Of a stretch of DNA of 64,000 nucleotides, positions 55,094 through 63,676 are shown in pieces; position 1 is the first letter of the stretch; each line of letters opens with the position of its first letter. A program made the position numbers and the translations under genes. Under the pieces are notes generated by a model. The model saw only the letters and a list, made by a program, of their open reading frames with translations, was not told the DNA's origin and did not search any database. The stretch comes from Litoreibacter arenae DSM 19593. Its GTDB lineage: Bacteria; Pseudomonadota; Alphaproteobacteria; Rhodobacterales; Rhodobacteraceae. The stretch is from positions 961,085 through 1,025,084 of the forward strand of contig NZ_KE557314.1 of the NCBI RefSeq assembly GCF_000442275.2. The letters run 5' to 3'.

Positions 55094-55546
55094 ATGGTCG
55101 ACTACGATACGCTCGCCAAGACCATCGACGCGCTGGTCGAGGGTGAGGACGACGCGGTCGCGCTGATGGCCACGGTCGCGTGTGAGGTGCACCATGCTGA
55201 CGACCGTTTTGACTGGACAGGATTCTACCGCGTCGTCGGGCCGGAATTGCTGAAAATCGGACCCTATCAAGGCGGACATGGCTGTTTGACCATCCCGTTT
55301 TCGCGCGGGGTTTGCGGCGCAGCGGCGCGATTGGAGCAGGTGCAGTTGGTGCCGGATGTCGAGGCCTTCCCCGGTCACATCGCCTGCGCGTCCTCCACCC
55401 GCTCGGAGTTGGTATTGCCGGTGTGGGACGGGTCAGGACGGCTGATTGCGGTGTTCGATATAGACAGCGATCAAGCGGATGCGTTTACGACCGAGGACGC
55501 AGAGCGTCTGGCGGCAATTCTCAAGGCGGTGTTCGACAGGGTTTGA
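55094..55546 (+). CDS. GAF-domain free methionine-(R)-sulfoxide reductase-like protein
   Basis: A 150-residue single-GAF protein. The cysteines of the fRMsr family are present in GCLTIPFSRGVCGAAA near 64-79 and HIACASSTRSELVLPV near 95-110, which is the pattern of enzymes reducing free methionine-(R)-sulfoxide. It starts at ATG right after the thiolase stop. It may protect free methionine during oxidative stress. A pure sensory GAF role is less likely given the conserved cysteines. Confidence 0.88.
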   Translation: MVDYDTLAKTIDALVEGEDDAVALMATVACEVHHADDRFDWTGFYRVVGPELLKIGPYQGGHGCLTIPFSRGVCGAAARLEQVQLVPDVEAFPGHIACASSTRSELVLPVWDGSGRLIAVFDIDSDQADAFTTEDAERLAAILKAVFDRV

Positions 55547-55595
55547 CCCTATACGTGCAGATTTTTCTTGCGCGACTCATGCGATATGCTCTTTG

Positions 55596-55620
55596 GTGAA
55601 AAAATGGACAAAAATTTCAC
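55596..55620. promoter_or_regulatory. Inverted repeat upstream of the XRE-cupin gene
   Basis: GTGAAA (55596-55601) and TTTCAC (55615-55620) are complementary with a 13-base spacer, 10-34 bases before the ATG. The position suits autoregulation by the encoded regulator; operator identity is inferred. Confidence 0.4.
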
Positions 55621-55629
55621 GGAAGTCTG

Positions 55630-56202
55630 ATGAAGCACACGCAGCCGGGCAAGACCAAGACCCTTGGCGCGGACCTGCGGGCGCTGCGCAAGGCGCGTGG
55701 GCTGACGTTGTCGGAACTGGCCGAGACGATGGACCGCTCGGTCGGGTGGCTCAGTCAGGTGGAGCGGGACAAGTCGGAGCCGTCGATCACCGACCTGCGC
55801 CACATGGCGAAGGCGCTGGACGTGTCTGTTTCGAGTCTATTCCGGCAGGATGCGGTGGTTGCGGAGGAGCAGGGTTTCGTCGTCAGGGCAGGCTCGCGCA
55901 GGCCCATCGGGTCGCGGGAGGCCGGGCTGGTCGAGGAATTACTGTCCCCCGATCTGACGGATGATTTCGAGGTGGTTCATTCCACCTTCGAGCCGTTCAG
56001 CGAGATTGCCGACCCCGTCTGCCGCCCGACGCAGGAGGTGGGTTATGTCATCGCTGGCAGGCTCGATCTGTGGGTTGCTGGACGAACCTTTACGCTCAAT
56101 GTCGGGGACAGCTTTCGTGTCCGCGGTGAGCCGTTCCGCTGGATGAACCCGTACCCGACGCCCGCCGTGGTGATCTGGGTCATCGCCCCGCCGGTGTATT
56201 GA
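55630..56202 (+). CDS. XRE-family regulator with cupin domain
   Basis: A 190-residue protein. An N-terminal HTH (LRALRKARGLTLSELAETMD, VGWLSQVERDKSEPSITDLR) spans ~10-65. A C-terminal cupin barrel (~105-185) includes YVIAGRLDLWVAGRTFTLNV and GDSFRVRGEPFRWMNP. This architecture (PuuR/SutR-like) usually binds a small metabolite, often amino-acid or amine related. GGAAG precedes the ATG. It starts the LysE-GFA-dehydrogenase run and is its likely regulator, though the ligand is unknown. Confidence 0.9.
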   Translation: MKHTQPGKTKTLGADLRALRKARGLTLSELAETMDRSVGWLSQVERDKSEPSITDLRHMAKALDVSVSSLFRQDAVVAEEQGFVVRAGSRRPIGSREAGLVEELLSPDLTDDFEVVHSTFEPFSEIADPVCRPTQEVGYVIAGRLDLWVAGRTFTLNVGDSFRVRGEPFRWMNPYPTPAVVIWVIAPPVY

Positions 56203-56203
56203 G

Positions 56204-56824
56204 ATGTCTTGGGAGGGATGGATCATATTCGCGGTGTTCTGGGTGGTTTTCGTGACCACACCGGGCCCGAACGCGGTTAATTGCATCCAGAACGGCATGA
56301 CGCACGGGTTCCGGCGGGCCTTGTGGGGCGTGCTGGGCATCCTGACGCAAGCGACCCTGTTCCTGCTGCTTTCGGCGGCTGGAGTGACCGCGCTGCTGGC
56401 TCAGGCGCCGGAGGCGTTCTTCTGGGGCAAGCTCATCGGCGCTGCGTTTCTGGTGTTCCTTGGCGTCCGCGGATGGCTCAACGCAGCCAAACCGGTCACG
56501 CCGCGCCATGTCAGTGCGCACTCGATCTACGGGCGGGCGTTTCTGATCGCGACGATCAACATCAAGTCGGTCGCTGGCTACTTCGCCGCCTTCACCCAAT
56601 TCGTGCAGCCCGACATTCCGGTCTGGTTGCAGATGTGGATCATCATGCCCACGGCGCTGGTCATTACGACGCTCAGCTACACGGGCTTCACTGCTATCGG
56701 CGCGGGCCTTGGCCGGGCGGCGATCGGGGCGGTGCTGAACGTCTGGGTGCGCCGCGTCATGGCGCTGTGTTTCATCATCTACGGCGTGCTGCTCGGCAGC
56801 GCGTCCACACCGGGGAGGGCGTGA
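56204..56824 (+). CDS. LysE/RhtB-family exporter
   Basis: A 206-residue inner-membrane exporter with about six helices (WIIFAVFWVVFVTTPGPNAV at the N-terminus). The TPGPN motif near 19-23 is the family signature, and FWGKLIGAAFLVFLGVRGWL is helix three. LysE-type proteins export amino acids or small amines. The gene begins 1 base after the regulator stop and overlaps the GFA gene at TGATG. Placed before amine-oxidising genes it could export a product such as glycine or sarcosine. Confidence 0.89.
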   Translation: MSWEGWIIFAVFWVVFVTTPGPNAVNCIQNGMTHGFRRALWGVLGILTQATLFLLLSAAGVTALLAQAPEAFFWGKLIGAAFLVFLGVRGWLNAAKPVTPRHVSAHSIYGRAFLIATINIKSVAGYFAAFTQFVQPDIPVWLQMWIIMPTALVITTLSYTGFTAIGAGLGRAAIGAVLNVWVRRVMALCFIIYGVLLGSASTPGRA

Positions 56825-57207
56825 TGCTCAAGGGAAGTTGTCTTTGTGGAGGCGTGCGCTTCGAGGCCGACGGGGCGGCGCGGGACCCTGCCGCCTGCCA
56901 TTGTTCGCAATGTCGCAAGCAATCAGGCCACTACTGGGCGGCGGTGCAGATCGACGACGACAAGTTGCGCGTAGAGGGCGAGGTGAAGTGGTACCAGTCC
57001 AGCCCCACCGCCCGACGCGGGTTCTGCCCGACCTGCGGCGCGTTTCTGTTCTGGAAGTCCGACGCCGACCCGGACACGGGCGTGTCCCTGGGCGCGATGG
57101 ATGCCCCGACCGGGCTGACCTTGGTCCGTCACATATTCACCGCCGACAAGGGCGATTACTACCAGATCACGGACCAAGTCCGGCAGGAGGAGCAAGAAGA
57201 TGAGTGA
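56824..57207 (+). CDS. GFA (CENP-V) family zinc protein
   Basis: A protein of 127 residues from the ATG at 56824. The zinc ligands are laid out as in the GFA family: CLCGGVRF near 6-13, CHCSQCRKQSGHYW near 26-39 and CPTCGAFLFWKS near 70-81. The family includes glutathione-dependent formaldehyde-activating enzyme Gfa, though many members have no proven activity. It sits directly before two dehydrogenases that should release methyl-derived formaldehyde or methylene-THF. Its last 8 bases overlap the start of the first dehydrogenase. Confidence 0.88.
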   Translation: MLKGSCLCGGVRFEADGAARDPAACHCSQCRKQSGHYWAAVQIDDDKLRVEGEVKWYQSSPTARRGFCPTCGAFLFWKSDADPDTGVSLGAMDAPTGLTLVRHIFTADKGDYYQITDQVRQEEQEDE

Positions 57208-59647
57208 TTTCCCAACAACCGCCCGCGTGGTCATCATTGGCGGCGGGGTCGTCGGTACATCGACCCTATACCACCTTGCCAAGGCAGGCTGGACCGATTG
57301 CGTGCTGCTGGAAAAGAATGAACTGACCGCTGGCTCCACTTGGCACGCGGCGGGCAACTGCCCGTCCTTCAGCACGTCTTGGGCGATTATGAACATGCAG
57401 CGCTACTCACTGTCACTCTACAAGGGGCTGGCGGACGAGGTCGATTATCCGATGAATTACCACGTAACAGGGTCTGTTCGGCTGGGTCACAGCCGCGAAC
57501 GGATGCAGGAATTCGAGCGCGCGCGGGGCATGGGGCGCTATCAGGGCCTCGATCTGGAAATGATGGACCTGAACGACATCAAGGACCGCTACCCGTTCAT
57601 CGAAACACACGATCTGGCGGGCGGCCTTTGGGACCCTGACGACGGCGATATCGACCCTGCACAGCTGACACAGGCGCTTGCCAAGGGCGCGCGACAGATG
57701 GGCGCGCGGATCGAGCGTTTTTGCCCTGCCACGGGGGTCTCAAAGGATGGTGACGAATGGATCGTCCACACCGACACGGGCGATATCCGCTGCGAAAAGG
57801 TGGTGAACGCGGCGGGATATTACGCACAGCGTGTGGGGGAGTGGTTCAAGCCCTATGGCGGGCGAACCGTGCCGATGGTGACCATGTCCCACCAGTATTT
57901 CCTGACAGACGAGATCCCCGAAATCGCCGCCTGGACCGCCGAGAACGGGCGCAAGGTGCCGCTGCTGCGCGACGTGGACAGCTCCTACTACCTGCGTCAG
58001 GACAAGAACGGCCTGAATCTTGGTCCTTACGAGCGCAATTGCAGGGCGCATTGGGTCACGCCGGAAGACCCTATGCCTGAGGATTTCAGCTTCCAGCTTT
58101 ACCCCGACGATCTGGAGCGTCTGGAGTGGTATATCGAGGACGCCATGGCGCGGGTGCCGCTGCTTGGCTCGCAAGGCGTTAACCGCGTTATCAATGGCCC
58201 GATCCCCTATGCGCCTGATGGGCTGCCCCTGATCGGCCCTATGCCGGGCGTCAAGAACGCTTATGAGGCTTGCGTGTTTACCTTCGGCATCACTCAAGGC
58301 GGCGGGGCGGGGAAGGTTGCCGCCGAATGGATCATCCATGGCGAAACCGAATGGGATATGTGGGCAGTCGACCCGCGCCGCTACACTGACTACACCGATC
58401 AGGATTACTGCCACGCCAAGGCGGTGGAAACCTATGGTCACGAATACGCCATGCATTTCCCGCACCACACTTGGCCTGCGGGGCGCGACAAGAAATTGTC
58501 GCCAGTAGACTCTAAATTACGGGAATTGGGCGCGGTGATGGGGGCCTATAACGGCTGGGAACGGGCGAACTGGTTTGCAAAACCGGGCGACGATACCTCC
58601 GAGGAGAGCACCCAAACATGGGACCGCAACGGCCCGTGGGCAGCTCGCGTGAAAGAGGAGGTCGAAGCGGTCCGCGACGGCGTTGGCGTTTTAGACCTGC
58701 CGGGGTTCTCGCAGTTCAACCTGTCGGGCGAGGGTGCTGCGGAATACCTGCGCGGCAAGATCGCGGGCGCCTTGCCCAAAGTCGGCCGCATGAACCTCGC
58801 CTATTTCCCTGACAGTCGCGGTCGTATTCTTACCGAGATGTCGATCCTGCGGCACGCAGAGGATTTCTTTACCTTGATTACGGCTGCAAGCGCCCAGTGG
58901 CACGACCGCGACTTGCTGGCGCATGACCTGCCGGACGGCCTGAGCCTGACAGACCACAGCACCGAGTATTCGACCCTGATCGTGACCGGCCCTAAATCGC
59001 GGGCGTTGTTCGAGGCGCTGGGCACGGAGGCCGATTTGTCCGCCCCGTGGTTGACCATTCAGGCGGCCAAGGTCGCGGGGCAGGACTGCGCCTTGGCGCG
59101 GGTCTCGTTCGCGGGGGAGCTTGGGTGGGAAATCCACGCCGACAACGCCACCATGCCCGCGCTTTACGACGCGGTGCTTGGCGCGAGTGCCAAACCCTTC
59201 GGGATGTTCGCGCTGAATTCCATGCGCATGGAAAAGGGTTACCGCGCATGGAAGGGCGATTTGTCCACGGACTACACGCTGCTTGAAGGGGGGCTGGAGC
59301 GCTTTATTCGCTTCGACAAGCCGCAGGACTTCCCCGGCAAGGCGGCGTTGCTGTCGGAGAAGCAGAAAGGCTCTAAAAAGGCGTTTGTGACTTTGATCGT
59401 GGACGCAGGCGACGCCGACGCGCCCTACATGTCGACAATCTGGAACGGCGACGAGGTGGTGGGTGAAACCACGTCGGGCGACTGGGGCTACCGGATCAAC
59501 AAATCCATCGCATTAGGCATGATCAGAGCCGATCTGGCGCGGCCCGGCACGGAGTTGGAGGTCGAAATCTACGGTGAGCGGCGGCCCGCCACGGTGCAGG
59601 AGGATCAGCCGCTATGGGATCCTGAAAACAAGCGCATCCGCGCGTGA
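57200..59647 (+). CDS. FAD-dependent dehydrogenase, dimethylglycine/sarcosine type (1)
   Basis: An 815-residue flavoprotein fused to a folate-binding GcvT-like C-terminus (~430-815). The FAD Rossmann motif is VVIIGGGVVGTSTLYHLAKAG near 10-30, and LTAGSTWHAAGN near 44-55 contains the His that binds FAD covalently in dimethylglycine dehydrogenase. Flavin segments later in the domain include FTFGITQGGGAGKVAAEWII. The C-domain has LNSMRMEKGYRAWKGDLSTD, a GcvT/DMGDH hallmark. These enzymes oxidise N-methyl groups and pass the one-carbon unit to THF. The exact substrate (dimethylglycine, sarcosine or another methylamine) cannot be set. It overlaps the GFA gene by 8 bases. Confidence 0.87.
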   Translation: MSDFPTTARVVIIGGGVVGTSTLYHLAKAGWTDCVLLEKNELTAGSTWHAAGNCPSFSTSWAIMNMQRYSLSLYKGLADEVDYPMNYHVTGSVRLGHSRERMQEFERARGMGRYQGLDLEMMDLNDIKDRYPFIETHDLAGGLWDPDDGDIDPAQLTQALAKGARQMGARIERFCPATGVSKDGDEWIVHTDTGDIRCEKVVNAAGYYAQRVGEWFKPYGGRTVPMVTMSHQYFLTDEIPEIAAWTAENGRKVPLLRDVDSSYYLRQDKNGLNLGPYERNCRAHWVTPEDPMPEDFSFQLYPDDLERLEWYIEDAMARVPLLGSQGVNRVINGPIPYAPDGLPLIGPMPGVKNAYEACVFTFGITQGGGAGKVAAEWIIHGETEWDMWAVDPRRYTDYTDQDYCHAKAVETYGHEYAMHFPHHTWPAGRDKKLSPVDSKLRELGAVMGAYNGWERANWFAKPGDDTSEESTQTWDRNGPWAARVKEEVEAVRDGVGVLDLPGFSQFNLSGEGAAEYLRGKIAGALPKVGRMNLAYFPDSRGRILTEMSILRHAEDFFTLITAASAQWHDRDLLAHDLPDGLSLTDHSTEYSTLIVTGPKSRALFEALGTEADLSAPWLTIQAAKVAGQDCALARVSFAGELGWEIHADNATMPALYDAVLGASAKPFGMFALNSMRMEKGYRAWKGDLSTDYTLLEGGLERFIRFDKPQDFPGKAALLSEKQKGSKKAFVTLIVDAGDADAPYMSTIWNGDEVVGETTSGDWGYRINKSIALGMIRADLARPGTELEVEIYGERRPATVQEDQPLWDPENKRIRA

Positions 59648-59660
59648 GAGGATAGCTGAA

Positions 59661-62102
59661 ATGACCCTTCCCACACATGTCCGCGTCGTTATCGTCGGTG
59701 GCGGCGTTATTGGTTGCTCCGTCGCGTATCACCTCGCCAAGCTGGGCTGGAAAGATGTGGTGCTTTTGGAGCGCAAGCAACTGACGTCCGGTACCACATG
59801 GCACGCGGCTGGCCTTATCGCGCAGCTTCGCGCGACCAAGAATATGACCAAGCTGGCGAAATACAGTCAGGAGCTTTACGGCGATCTGGAGGCCGAGACG
59901 GGCGTTGCGACCGGCTTCAAGCGTTGTGGGTCGATCACGGTTGCCCTGACTGACGAGCGGCTGGAGGAGATCAACCGTCAAGCCGCGATGGCACGGTCTT
60001 TCGGCGTCGAAGCAGAGCCTATTTCGCCGCAAGAGGTGAAGCAGCACTACGAACATCTGAATATCGACGGTGTGACTGGCGGGGTTTTTCTGCCGCTGGA
60101 CGGGCAGGGCGATCCGGCCAACATCGCGCACGCACTTGCCAAGGGTGCGCGTCAGAATGGCGCTTTGGTGAAAGAGGGGTATCTGGTCACAGACATCCAC
60201 AAGGAAGGCCGTCGGGTTACGGGTGTGACTTGGGAGGGCAAGGATGGTCAAACAGGCTCTATTCAGGCAGAACATGTCGTTAATTGCGGCGGGATGTGGG
60301 GCCATCAGATCGGCAGAATGGCGGACGTCAATGTGCCGCTTCATTCGTGCGAACACTTCTACATCGTGACGGAAGCCATCCCCGGCCTGACGCAGATGCC
60401 GGTTCTGCGGGTGCCGGACGAGTGCGCCTACTACAAGGAAGACGCGGGGAAAATGCTGCTGGGCGCGTTCGAGCCGGTTTCGAAGCCCTGGACGCTGGAT
60501 ATTCCCAAGGATTTTGAGTTTGACCAGCTGCCCGAAGATTTCGATCACTTCGAGCCAATTCTGGAGGCCGCCGTGGAGCGCCTACCGATGCTGGCGGATG
60601 CAGGGATACATACGTTCTTCAACGGTCCGGAGTCGTTCACGCCGGATGACGCCTACCATCTTGGCCTTGCGCCGGAGCTGGACAATTTCTGGATTGCTGC
60701 CGGTTTCAACTCGATCGGGATCCAGTCCGCTGGCGGGGCCGGGTCTGCGCTGGCGCAGTGGATGGACGAGGGGCAGAAGCCGTTTGATCTGGGTGACGTG
60801 GACATCAGCCGGATGCAGCCGTTTCAAGGCAATCGGAGCTATCTGTTCGAGCGGTCCAAGGAAACGCTTGGCCTGCTCTATGCCGATCACTTTCCCTATC
60901 TGCAAAAGAAAACCGCGCGGGGTGTCCGCCGAACGCCGTTTCATGCGCACCTGCTGGAGCGTGGTGCGGTGATGGGGGAGCTAGCTGGTTGGGAGCGTGC
61001 CAACTGGTTTGCGGATCAAGGGCAGGAGCCCAAGTATGAGTATTCGTGGAAGCGGCAGAACTTCTTTGACAATGTCGCCCGCGAACACAACGCGGTTCGC
61101 AGCAATGTTGGCATGTACGATATGTCCTCATTCGGCAAGATCAGGGTCGAAGGGCGCGACGCGGAGGCGTTCCTGAACTATGTGGGCGGCGGTGACTTTT
61201 CCGTGCCGGTGGGCAAGATCGTCTACACGCAGTTTCTGAACGCCAAGGCGGGAATTGAGGCTGATGTCACGGTCACGCGCCTGTCGGAAACCGCCTATCT
61301 GGTGGTCACCCCCGCCGCGACGAGACTGGCCGATGAGACTTGGTTGCGCCGCAATCAAGGTGATTTCAAAGTTGTGATCACAGACGTGACAGCTGGTGAA
61401 GGCGTGCTGGCCGTGATGGGGCCCAGTGCGCGAAAACTGCTCGAAAAGGTATCACCTGCCGATTTCACCAACGCGGTGAACCCCTTTGGCACCGCGCAAG
61501 AGATCGAGATCGGCATGGGCCTCGCTCGTGCGCATCGCGTGACCTATGTGGGCGAGTTGGGGTGGGAGATCTATGTCAGCGCGGATCAGGCGGCCCATGT
61601 GTTCGAGACCCTTTACGAGGCGGGACGGGACTTGGACTTGAAGCTGTGCGGAATGCACATGATGGATACCTGCCGAATGGAAAAAGGCTTCCGCCATTTT
61701 GGCCACGATATCACCTCCGAGGATCATGTGATGGAGGCGGGGCTGGGTTTTGCGGTCAAGAAGGACAAGCCCGACTTTATCGGGCGGGAGGCGGTGCTTG
61801 AGAAGGCCGAAAAGGGTCTAAACATGCGTCTTTTGCAGTTCAAGCTGACCGATCCGGAGCCACTGCTCTACCACGCGGAGCCAATTCTACGCGACGGAGA
61901 AATCGTCAGCTACCTGACCTCCGGCGCCTATGGTCACCATTTGGGCGCGGCGATGGGCATGGGGTATGTCCCCTGTCGGGGGGAGGCGCTGGCGGATGTG
62001 CTGGCATCCAGCTACGAGATCGACATCGCCGGAACCCGCGTTAAGGCGGAGGTGTCATCAAAGCCGTTTTATGACCCGAAATCGGAGCGCGTGAAGGCCT
62101 AG
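59661..62102 (+). CDS. FAD-dependent dehydrogenase, dimethylglycine/sarcosine type (2)
   Basis: A protein of 813 residues from the ATG at 59661 (GAGAGGATAGCTGAA upstream), a paralogue of the previous gene. The Rossmann motif VVIVGGGVIGCSVAYHLAKLG is at ~9-29, and LTSGTTWHAAGL near 43-54 holds the covalent-FAD His. The FAD part ends with FWIAAGFNSIGIQSAGGAGS. The GcvT-like half begins near 430 and includes MMDTCRMEKGFRHFGHDITS. It is more standard in its FAD domain than paralogue 1. The two may handle successive demethylations, for example dimethylglycine then sarcosine. That division of labour is inferred. Confidence 0.88.
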   Translation: MTLPTHVRVVIVGGGVIGCSVAYHLAKLGWKDVVLLERKQLTSGTTWHAAGLIAQLRATKNMTKLAKYSQELYGDLEAETGVATGFKRCGSITVALTDERLEEINRQAAMARSFGVEAEPISPQEVKQHYEHLNIDGVTGGVFLPLDGQGDPANIAHALAKGARQNGALVKEGYLVTDIHKEGRRVTGVTWEGKDGQTGSIQAEHVVNCGGMWGHQIGRMADVNVPLHSCEHFYIVTEAIPGLTQMPVLRVPDECAYYKEDAGKMLLGAFEPVSKPWTLDIPKDFEFDQLPEDFDHFEPILEAAVERLPMLADAGIHTFFNGPESFTPDDAYHLGLAPELDNFWIAAGFNSIGIQSAGGAGSALAQWMDEGQKPFDLGDVDISRMQPFQGNRSYLFERSKETLGLLYADHFPYLQKKTARGVRRTPFHAHLLERGAVMGELAGWERANWFADQGQEPKYEYSWKRQNFFDNVAREHNAVRSNVGMYDMSSFGKIRVEGRDAEAFLNYVGGGDFSVPVGKIVYTQFLNAKAGIEADVTVTRLSETAYLVVTPAATRLADETWLRRNQGDFKVVITDVTAGEGVLAVMGPSARKLLEKVSPADFTNAVNPFGTAQEIEIGMGLARAHRVTYVGELGWEIYVSADQAAHVFETLYEAGRDLDLKLCGMHMMDTCRMEKGFRHFGHDITSEDHVMEAGLGFAVKKDKPDFIGREAVLEKAEKGLNMRLLQFKLTDPEPLLYHAEPILRDGEIVSYLTSGAYGHHLGAAMGMGYVPCRGEALADVLASSYEIDIAGTRVKAEVSSKPFYDPKSERVKA

Positions 62103-62124
62103 CCCTTGCAACTCGCGGGTGGTG

Positions 62125-63033
62125 ATGGTGAATGGCCATATGACCCGCTTTAACGATGTGCGCCCCCGATCCGAAGACAGCCCCGCCGGGCTGGGTTTTG
62201 CCGTCTCGGCGTATTTCCTGTGGGGCTTTCTGCCGCTTTACATAAAGGCGCTGTCGCACATTCCTGCGGCCGAAATCGTGGTGCATCGGGTCATCTGGTC
62301 GGTGCCCGTTGCAGGACTTGTGTTGATCCTTATGGGGCGCACGGGCGATATCAAAACGGCTCTAACAACGCCCAAAATGCTTGCGATGGGCTGTGTCACC
62401 GCCACGCTGATATCATTGAACTGGGGCATCTACATCTGGTCGATCGCGGCTGACAGGGCGTTGGATGCGGCGTTGGGATATTACATCAATCCGATTTTCT
62501 CGTTTTTCCTCGGGTTCCTTATCCTGAAAGAACGGCTGACACCGCTACAATGGGCCGCCATCGCGCTGGCCACTGCGGCTGTCGTGGTGCTGACCGTCGA
62601 TGCGGGCCGCTTGCCATGGGCGGCGATCGGGCTGACCGTGACCTGGGGCTTCTATGCGTTCTTCAAGAAATCACTGCCAATAGGCCCTAATCAGGGCTTT
62701 CTGCTGGAGGTGCTGATCCTCTCGATCCCGGCTCTTGCGTATTGGATCTATGCAGGCAGCGCGGGCACGAGCCATTTCTCGACCGATACCTGGATGCTGC
62801 TGGGGTGCGGTGTGGTCACGTCCGTTCCACTGCTGCTTTATGCGAACGGGGCCAAGCGGTTGCGGCTGACGACCATTGCGATCCTGCAGTATATCGCGCC
62901 GACGATGATCTTTCTGGTCGCCGTGTTCGTGTTCGGGGAGCCCTTCGGCACCGCCCGCGCCATTGCCTTCCCGATGATCTGGGCGGCGTTGATCCTTTAT
63001 ACCTATTCGATGGTCAGAAATCGTGGGAAGTAG
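62125..63033 (+). CDS. rarD: EamA-family transporter RarD
   Basis: An inner-membrane transporter of about 302 residues with ten helices, the first AVSAYFLWGFLPLYIKAL, and the internal duplication of EamA domains. RarD-like segments are AEIVVHRVIWSVPVAGLVLI, ISLNWGIYIWSIAADRALDA and LGYYINPIFSFFLGFLILKE. RarD exports small hydrophobic or amine compounds in a few cases; the substrate is unproven. The start may be the GTG at 62119, ATG at 62125 or ATG at 62140. The following pseudouridine synthase overlaps it by 11 bases. Confidence 0.9.
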   Translation: MVNGHMTRFNDVRPRSEDSPAGLGFAVSAYFLWGFLPLYIKALSHIPAAEIVVHRVIWSVPVAGLVLILMGRTGDIKTALTTPKMLAMGCVTATLISLNWGIYIWSIAADRALDAALGYYINPIFSFFLGFLILKERLTPLQWAAIALATAAVVVLTVDAGRLPWAAIGLTVTWGFYAFFKKSLPIGPNQGFLLEVLILSIPALAYWIYAGSAGTSHFSTDTWMLLGCGVVTSVPLLLYANGAKRLRLTTIAILQYIAPTMIFLVAVFVFGEPFGTARAIAFPMIWAALILYTYSMVRNRGK

Positions 63034-63670
63034 CGACTACAACCCGCCCGACGATCCGCTCGATATCATCCACGAGGATGCGGACATTCTCTTGGTGAAC
63101 AAGCCGGCGGGCCTGTTGTCCGTACCCGGCAAGGGGGAGGGGCTGGCCGATTGCCTCATCACCCGCATTCAGGCCGCTTTCCCGACCGCGTTGCTGGTTC
63201 ACCGGCTGGATCGGGATACGTCCGGTGTGATGGTTTTTGCGCTGAAAAAATCTGCGCAACGGCACCTGGGCTTGCAGTTCGAGCGGCGGCATACCAAGAA
63301 AACCTATGCCGCGCTGGTCCACGGTGAAGTCGCGGGCAAAACTGGCGAGATCCACTTGCCGATGGTCGTCGACTGGCCGAACCGCCCGCTTCAGCATGTC
63401 AATTTCGTCCATGGCAAGCAGGCCGTTACCCAATGGCGGCGGGGGGCGGTGAAGGATGGGGTGACGCGGATGCGGCTGTATCCGCATACGGGACGGTCGC
63501 ATCAGCTGCGGGTGCATATGCAGGCGATGGGGCATCCGATACTGGGCGATCCGTTCTATTCCGAGAATGCGGCTGACTACCCCCGCATGATGCTGCACGC
63601 CGAAAGCCTGAAGCTGCGCCACCCGCAGGGGGGAAAGGCCACCGAGTTCAAGGCGAAGGTGCCGTTCTAA
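63023..63670 (+). CDS. RluA-family pseudouridine synthase
   Basis: A 215-residue enzyme starting at GTG (63023) inside the 3' end of rarD. The catalytic Asp is in LLVHRLDRDTSGVMVFALKK near 57-76, and the fold segments LLVNKPAGLLSVPG and LYPHTGRSHQLRVHMQAMGH are standard. It lacks an S4 domain. By length and motifs it resembles RluA/TruC-type enzymes acting on 23S rRNA or tRNA; the target position is not predictable. Confidence 0.92.
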   Translation: MGSSDYNPPDDPLDIIHEDADILLVNKPAGLLSVPGKGEGLADCLITRIQAAFPTALLVHRLDRDTSGVMVFALKKSAQRHLGLQFERRHTKKTYAALVHGEVAGKTGEIHLPMVVDWPNRPLQHVNFVHGKQAVTQWRRGAVKDGVTRMRLYPHTGRSHQLRVHMQAMGHPILGDPFYSENAADYPRMMLHAESLKLRHPQGGKATEFKAKVPF

Positions 63671-63676
63671 CAGGGT

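Noticed and set aside
56281-56823. In-frame upstream extension of the GFA gene through the LysE gene
   Set aside because: LysE has its own complete frame and motifs; the GFA zinc domain begins right at the ATG at 56824, which overlaps the LysE stop in the normal way.
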